From positions 1 through 64,000 of the forward strand of contig JBNKKH010000027.1 of assembly GCA_050291725.1 (NCBI GenBank): a stretch of DNA of 64,000 nucleotides. The letters are read 5' to 3'. Each line of letters starts with the position of its first letter. Positions within the stretch are counted from its first letter, which is position 1. This DNA is from JAAGZL01 sp050291725 (GTDB lineage: Bacteria > Pseudomonadota > Gammaproteobacteria > Chromatiales > Chromatiaceae). The notes below the pieces were generated by a model. That model was not told where the DNA came from, did not search any database, and saw only the letters and a program-made list of their open reading frames with translations. Below are positions 61,710 to 64,000 of this stretch, one piece after another. The position numbers and the translations under genes were made by a program.

Positions 61710-62549
61710 TTGAGTATACCGATGCCGCCATATCAGGCGGTTCAAGAACAGGTTGGGCTTGCTCTGGCTGAAGATGTTAGAGATGGAGACCGAACCGCAT
61801 CCCTTATTCCAGAATCATCTGTTTCAACAGTGCAGGTTGTTTGTCGTGAGCAGGCTGTTCTCTGTGGGACCGCCTGGTTCAATGAGGTATTCCAGCAGCT
61901 TGATTCAGGCATAAATATCGCCTGGCAAGCTGAAGATGGAGCCACCATCTCTGCAGATTCCATAATATGTGAAATGGAAGGCAATACCCGGGCGCTGCTT
62001 ACCGGGGAGCGTACAGCCCTTAACTATCTGCAAACCCTCTCAGGAACCGCAACTCTGGCCCGCAGCTATGCTGCTGCTGTTGCTGGTACAGGGGTGCGTA
62101 TTCTAGATACGCGTAAAACCATTCCTGGGTTGCGTCTGCAGCAAAAATACGCGGTTTTGTGTGGCGGTTGCTACAACCATAGAATAGGGCTGTTTGATGC
62201 TATATTGATCAAGGAGAACCATATCGCTGCTGCTGGCTCAATCACCGCTGCAGTACAGGATGCGTTCAAAACATCTCCCGATTTAGAAATTGAGGTTGAG
62301 GTGGAGGATATCTCTGGGCTTGAAGAGGCGATCGCTGCCGGTGCTGCTCGGATTCTGTTGGATAACTTTAGTAATGATCAGCTGAGGCAGGCGGTAGAGA
62401 TTAATGCTGGTAGGTCAAGGTTGGAGGCGTCAGGCGGTATTTCGTTGGAAACAGTTAGGGCTAAAGCAGAATCTGGCGTTGATGATATCTCGGTCGGAGC
62501 TCTTACCAAAGATGTAAGGGCTATAGATCTTTCGATGCTGTTTGTTTAG
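61710..62549 (+). CDS. nadC: Nicotinate-nucleotide diphosphorylase (carboxylating)
   Basis: Quinolinate phosphoribosyltransferase of de novo NAD synthesis, 279 residues (E. coli 297). Motifs: LAEDVRDGDRTASLIPE, ALNYLQTLSGTATLARSYAA, the substrate Arg/Lys region RILDTRKTIPGLRLQQKYAV, GGCYNHRIGLFDAILIKENH, and EASGGISLETVRAKAESGVD. The TTG at 61710 has GGAG 10 bases upstream; the next ATG (61722) is too far from it. Its stop overlaps the end of the convergent small gene. Confidence 0.96.
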   Translation: MSIPMPPYQAVQEQVGLALAEDVRDGDRTASLIPESSVSTVQVVCREQAVLCGTAWFNEVFQQLDSGINIAWQAEDGATISADSIICEMEGNTRALLTGERTALNYLQTLSGTATLARSYAAAVAGTGVRILDTRKTIPGLRLQQKYAVLCGGCYNHRIGLFDAILIKENHIAAAGSITAAVQDAFKTSPDLEIEVEVEDISGLEEAIAAGAARILLDNFSNDQLRQAVEINAGRSRLEASGGISLETVRAKAESGVDDISVGALTKDVRAIDLSMLFV

Positions 62550-62785
62550 GCTTTGATGTCCAGAAGGGTTCCGATTACCTGGTCTGCTGTTTTTAGGGTT
62601 TTTACATTTATAGTGGTGTATAACTCGTTCTGATGTAGCTCAACGAGTGAGCGAGTGAGGTCCTTACTGGGTGTTCCTGGTTTCATGTTTTGCACGCTGG
62701 CGATTTCAGACGCATTGCGCCTAACGCCTTGCAAGCCACGCTGAATGCCCTGAAGAGCTGTTCCAGTTATTGAGTTAATCGCCAT
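62546..62785 (-). CDS. Small flagellar-rod-like orphan protein
   Basis: A 79-residue protein. The C-terminal half DLTRSLVELHQNELYTTINV followed by KTLKTADQVIGTLLDIKA closely follows the C-terminal motif of flagellar rod and hook proteins (N/D-x-x-x-x-L-V-E-x-x-x-x-Q-x-x-Y-x-x-N-x-K-x-I-x-T-A-D). The N-terminal half (SITGTALQGIQRGLQGVRRN) resembles the start of those proteins, so it looks like a rod protein with its whole middle removed. Orphan, convergent with nadC. A genuine small family of such proteins is known in proteobacteria; function unclear. Confidence 0.7.
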   Translation of the reverse strand: MAINSITGTALQGIQRGLQGVRRNASEIASVQNMKPGTPSKDLTRSLVELHQNELYTTINVKTLKTADQVIGTLLDIKA

Positions 62786-63026
62786 AGCTAATTTTTTCCT
62801 CTCATAATGGAAATATAGATGCTAGCTGCAAAGATTTCTAATAGAAAAAGCCAAAATCATGACGAATTGCTAATGTTTGACGCTATTTTATGAGTTAAAT
62901 GATTATTGCAGGAAAAAATAGCCGGTTTTTGGTTATGATTGAGCAGTTATTTATATGATAATAGGATTATTATTCTTATCAATTCAGTCTGTTACAGACT
63001 GTGCAACTTAAAATAAAGGAAATTTC

Positions 63027-63779
63027 ATGTCTATTCGCCAGATGTATATATCACTTCTTCTATTTGTCTGTGTAGTTCCTGCAGCACTCGCTGAAAAGGG
63101 TGAACTAAAATCTTTGGAACAGAGATTCAGCTACACCCTGGGTTATACCTTCGGCACTCAAATGAAGGGACAGATAGTAGCTATAGATAAGGACGCTTTA
63201 ATAGAAGCGATTGACGATGTGTTATCTAGCAAGAAGCCTAGATTGTCCAAAGAAGATATGACAAATGCTTTGAATGAAGTTAATGCAAAGATTGCAAAGC
63301 TAAGCGAAGAGAAGGCGCAAAAAACTCTAGAAGATGGAAAGAAGTATCTTGCAGAGAACAAAAAGAGGGAGGGTGTTGTTGTTTTGCCTAACGGTATTCA
63401 GTATCTAGTGTTAAAGAAGGGTGAGGGTGATTCACCCAAACAAGATTCTGATGTAACGGTCAACTATGTAGGAACTCGTATCAGTGGCGCAGTATTCGAT
63501 AGTTCTAAACGCCATGGTGGACCAGCAACCTTTAACTTAGGTCGAGTGATTCCTGGTTTTCGTGATGCAATATCTAAAATGAAGAAGGGCTCTAAATGGC
63601 AAGTATTTATCCCTTCGGAGTTGGCTTATGGCCAAGCAGGCTCCCCTCCGTCTATATTCCCGAATGAGACCCTGGTATTCGAGATTGAGCTGGTTTCATT
63701 TAAAAATAAGGAGACGTCGCCAAAGGATGCGAAGCCATCAGCAAAGGATGAGAAGCCGTCACCAGAGGGTGCAAAATAG
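63027..63779 (+). CDS. FKBP-type peptidyl-prolyl isomerase (Mip/FkpA-like)
   Basis: An exported prolyl isomerase of 250 residues. The signal peptide (QMYISLLLFVCVVPAALAEK) is followed by an FKBP_N dimerisation domain (about 30–120; RFSYTLGYTFGTQMKGQIVA) and an FKBP catalytic domain (about 125–232; VTVNYVGTRISGAVFDSSKR, RVIPGFRDAISKMKKGSKWQ, IPSELAYGQAG). The C-terminal 20 residues repeat a Lys-Pro-Ser phrase (KDAKPSAKDEKPSPEG), an unusual basic/acidic tail. AAGGAAA precedes the ATG. Terminator follows. Confidence 0.94.
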   Translation: MSIRQMYISLLLFVCVVPAALAEKGELKSLEQRFSYTLGYTFGTQMKGQIVAIDKDALIEAIDDVLSSKKPRLSKEDMTNALNEVNAKIAKLSEEKAQKTLEDGKKYLAENKKREGVVVLPNGIQYLVLKKGEGDSPKQDSDVTVNYVGTRISGAVFDSSKRHGGPATFNLGRVIPGFRDAISKMKKGSKWQVFIPSELAYGQAGSPPSIFPNETLVFEIELVSFKNKETSPKDAKPSAKDEKPSPEGAK

Positions 63780-63798
63780 AGTAGACAGTGCGTAAATA

Positions 63799-63841
63799 AA
63801 AAAACGCCCTGCAGAGACACTGTTTTTGCGGGGCGTTTTAT
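63799..63841 (+). terminator. Intrinsic terminator after FKBP gene
   Basis: AAAACGCCC-TGCA and TGCG-GGGCGTTTTA form a long stem with a T-rich loop, 20 bases after the stop. The A-rich left arm makes it usable in both directions. Confidence 0.88.
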
Positions 63842-63937
63842 TTGTGGTATCACTGGTTGTTTATTGGTGCTGGATGCGGTTAATACGAGCTAGTTTATAG
63901 ATCTGTGCCAACTCTCTTTGCATTAAGACTATTTGAG

Positions 63938-64000
63938 TCAGTCCGCTGGAACTGTGCGTTCCTCTGCCCAGTTACGCAACTGGTCAATTTTCTCAGCCAT
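63938..64000 (-). CDS. 3' end of a gene cut by the window edge
   Basis: On the minus strand the last 63 bases read MAEKIDQLRNWAEERTVPAD and a stop. The frame is open up to the window edge, so this is probably the C-terminal end of a longer protein; too short to name. The stretch 63842–63937 holds no gene. Confidence 0.4.
   Translation of the reverse strand: MAEKIDQLRNWAEERTVPAD

Noticed and set aside
1..64000. CRISPR array, rRNA operon, prophage structural genes or integrase
   Set aside because: Looked for regularly spaced short repeats, rRNA signatures and phage or integrase motifs; none seen. The hairpin repeats are single copies far apart.

Overview
The window reads as a chromosomal segment of a gammaproteobacterium. 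The gene orders metE/metR, ispB–rplU–rpmA–obgE–proB, rpsT/murJ–ribF–ileS–lspA and ampD–ampE are typical of that class, and rpsT starts with UUG as in E. coli. The metabolic style (SulP, SLC13 and TSUP anion transporters, DUF1538/PII genes, PEP-CTERM proteins, many c-di-GMP proteins) would suit an environmental, possibly sulfur-oxidising lineage such as Chromatiales-like bacteria. That placement is inference only. No rRNA, CRISPR array, complete IS or integrase gene is visible.

Layout. 0–8 kb: a REP-type inverted repeat, B12-independent methionine synthase metE with divergent metR, then a cobalamin riboswitch leading into the class I ribonucleotide reductase genes nrdA-nrdB. 8–13.5 kb: an ammonium transporter with a good NtrC site and sigma-54 promoter, then a large PilZ–DUF1631–GGDEF–EAL protein. 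13.7–19.6 kb: a TetR-controlled ABC exporter with a lipoprotein adaptor, an AsmA-family protein and a PBP7-type endopeptidase.

19.7–35.5 kb is accessory DNA. It is bounded on the right by an intact tRNA-Pro(CGG) gene and on the left by a decayed copy of the same tRNA in the same orientation, the geometry expected for an old island in a tRNA 3' end. Inside are a FIST sensor/histidine kinase pair, a GC-rich TPR–BTAD regulator next to two PEP-CTERM proteins, an IS91-family transposase remnant, three copies of a decayed repeat, and an AT-rich 8.1-kb module of five envelope proteins (an ankyrin protein, a lipoprotein and three secreted proteins with DxNxDGxxD loops). That module is bracketed by a 91-bp direct repeat (89/91 identical).

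35.8–50.7 kb is mostly housekeeping: a diguanylate cyclase, ispB, rplU-rpmA, obgE, proB, a DUF4197 protein, rpsT, murJ, ribF, ileS, lspA and one unknown membrane-anchored protein. 50.8–59.1 kb holds anion transporters (SulP; SLC13 with RCK_C domains; TSUP) convergent with a tightly overlapping run DUF1538–DUF1538–PII-like–CBS–ampD–ampE. 59.4–64 kb holds a second DUF1631 protein, nadC, a small flagellar-rod-like orphan, an FKBP-type prolyl isomerase and the cut-off end of one more gene.

The most notable points are the B12-economy cluster (riboswitch-controlled nrdAB beside metE/metR), the direct-repeat-bounded envelope-protein module, and the DUF1538/PII/CBS operon fused to the cell-wall recycling genes.
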